Shown here: positions 63,771 to 64,000 of the stretch, one piece after another
Position numbering within the stretch: position 1 is the stretch's first letter
Layout of the letters: the number at the start of each line of letters is the position of its first letter
Source of the DNA: Clostridiales bacterium
Lineage (GTDB): Bacteria > Bacillota > Clostridia > Oscillospirales > Oscillospiraceae
DNA length: 64,000 nucleotides
Assembly (NCBI GenBank): GCA_004554585.1
Contig: SFLH01000015.1
Span: 1 to 64,000 of the forward strand
Direction: 5' to 3'
Notes under the pieces: model-generated
The model's database searches: none
The model's input: the letters and a program-made list of their open reading frames with translations, nothing else
What the model was told of the DNA's origin: nothing
Translations under genes and position numbers: made by a program

Positions 63771-64000
63771 GTTTAGGACCTCCAATCTCCTAATGTAAGA
63801 CCTATCCTATATCAGAAGAAGGTTTCCTGTCATCCTCTCCACCACCTCCGCCGGGGTGGGCGATACGGGTCCCCCTGTGCGCTCCCAGACGGACATTGGT
63901 GCGGCCTGCAGAGGCGTTTTCCGCCGTCCAGACCCGCCGCGCCCCCTTGATAAAAGGGGAAAAAAGAGGGGAAATCTTGATAGGTTGACAATCTTCGCCC
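63771..64000. other. Upstream region of the integrase, no gene recognised
   Basis: 230 bases to the window edge. I see no supported ORF. The last 60 bases are AT-richer with A/G runs and close TTGATA and TTGACA motifs, which may belong to a promoter or recombination region cut by the edge. Confidence 0.4.

Noticed and set aside
63807..63896. 29-residue minus-strand ORF starting MSVWERTGG upstream of the integrase
   Set aside because: No Shine-Dalgarno before the ATG, no motif, and too short to support.

Overview
The window reads as chromosome of a GC-rich, spore-forming anaerobic Firmicute of the Oscillospiraceae type (Flavonifractor / Intestinimonas / Lawsonibacter-like). This is inferred from clear Shine-Dalgarno sites, frequent TTG/GTG starts, spore genes (spoIIP, a spoVB-like flippase), the firmicute clusters gdpP-rplI-dnaB and tilS-hpt-ftsH, and a 4-aminobutyrate-to-butyrate fermentation module. 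No tRNA, rRNA or CRISPR array was seen. Most long antisense ORFs are GC-driven shadows.

Left edge (1-3.2 kb): the last codons of a probable serine recombinase abut an XRE regulator that has lost its 5' half, so this looks like the end of an integrated element. A two-component system follows. 3.2-9.4 kb: a LysR regulator diverges from a TRAP transporter, a 2-hydroxyacid dehydrogenase and an HpcH/HpaI aldolase, probably a hydroxy/keto-acid catabolic unit. 9.4-12.3 kb: a secreted SLH/C39-like protease and a membrane-bound XRE regulator. 12.3-18.4 kb: a five-gene peptide/nickel-type ABC importer with an acetamidase/formamidase gene upstream. 18.7-20.7 kb: an ECF sigma factor overlapping a membrane-anchored serpin. 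20.8-24.5 kb: HxlR regulator and aldo/keto reductase, a lipoprotein, rlmD.

24.7-40.4 kb is mostly core: secA, pgeF, an M23 peptidase, spoIIP, a YihY protein, then gdpP-rplI-dnaB-tilS-hpt-ftsH behind a good sigma-A promoter. dnaB carries a small deletion/frameshift at its C-terminus.

40.5-50.2 kb is the most interesting block. A six-gene minus-strand operon (4-hydroxybutyryl-CoA dehydratase, NifU-like protein, CoA-transferase, 4-hydroxybutyrate dehydrogenase, GABA aminotransferase, APC permease) starts at a near-perfect sigma-54 promoter. Its presumed activator lies just upstream, and three dyads at and beyond the end of the activator gene look like the enhancer. The block is bracketed by two directly repeated, structured elements of about 190 bp. 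Together the genes would import GABA, deaminate and reduce it to 4-hydroxybutyrate, activate it to the CoA ester and dehydrate it to crotonyl-CoA for butyrate formation.

50.3-62.6 kb: purine nucleoside phosphorylase with an MTA/SAH-type deaminase, a SpoVB-like flippase, MazG, HU, GAPDH, an orphan sensor ATPase, a zinc-ribbon/RCC1-repeat protein, and a tightly coupled EamA / CAT-fold acyltransferase / CoA-transferase operon followed by a NifX-like protein. The right edge (62.6-64 kb) holds a tyrosine integrase, probably the end of a second mobile element extending beyond the window.
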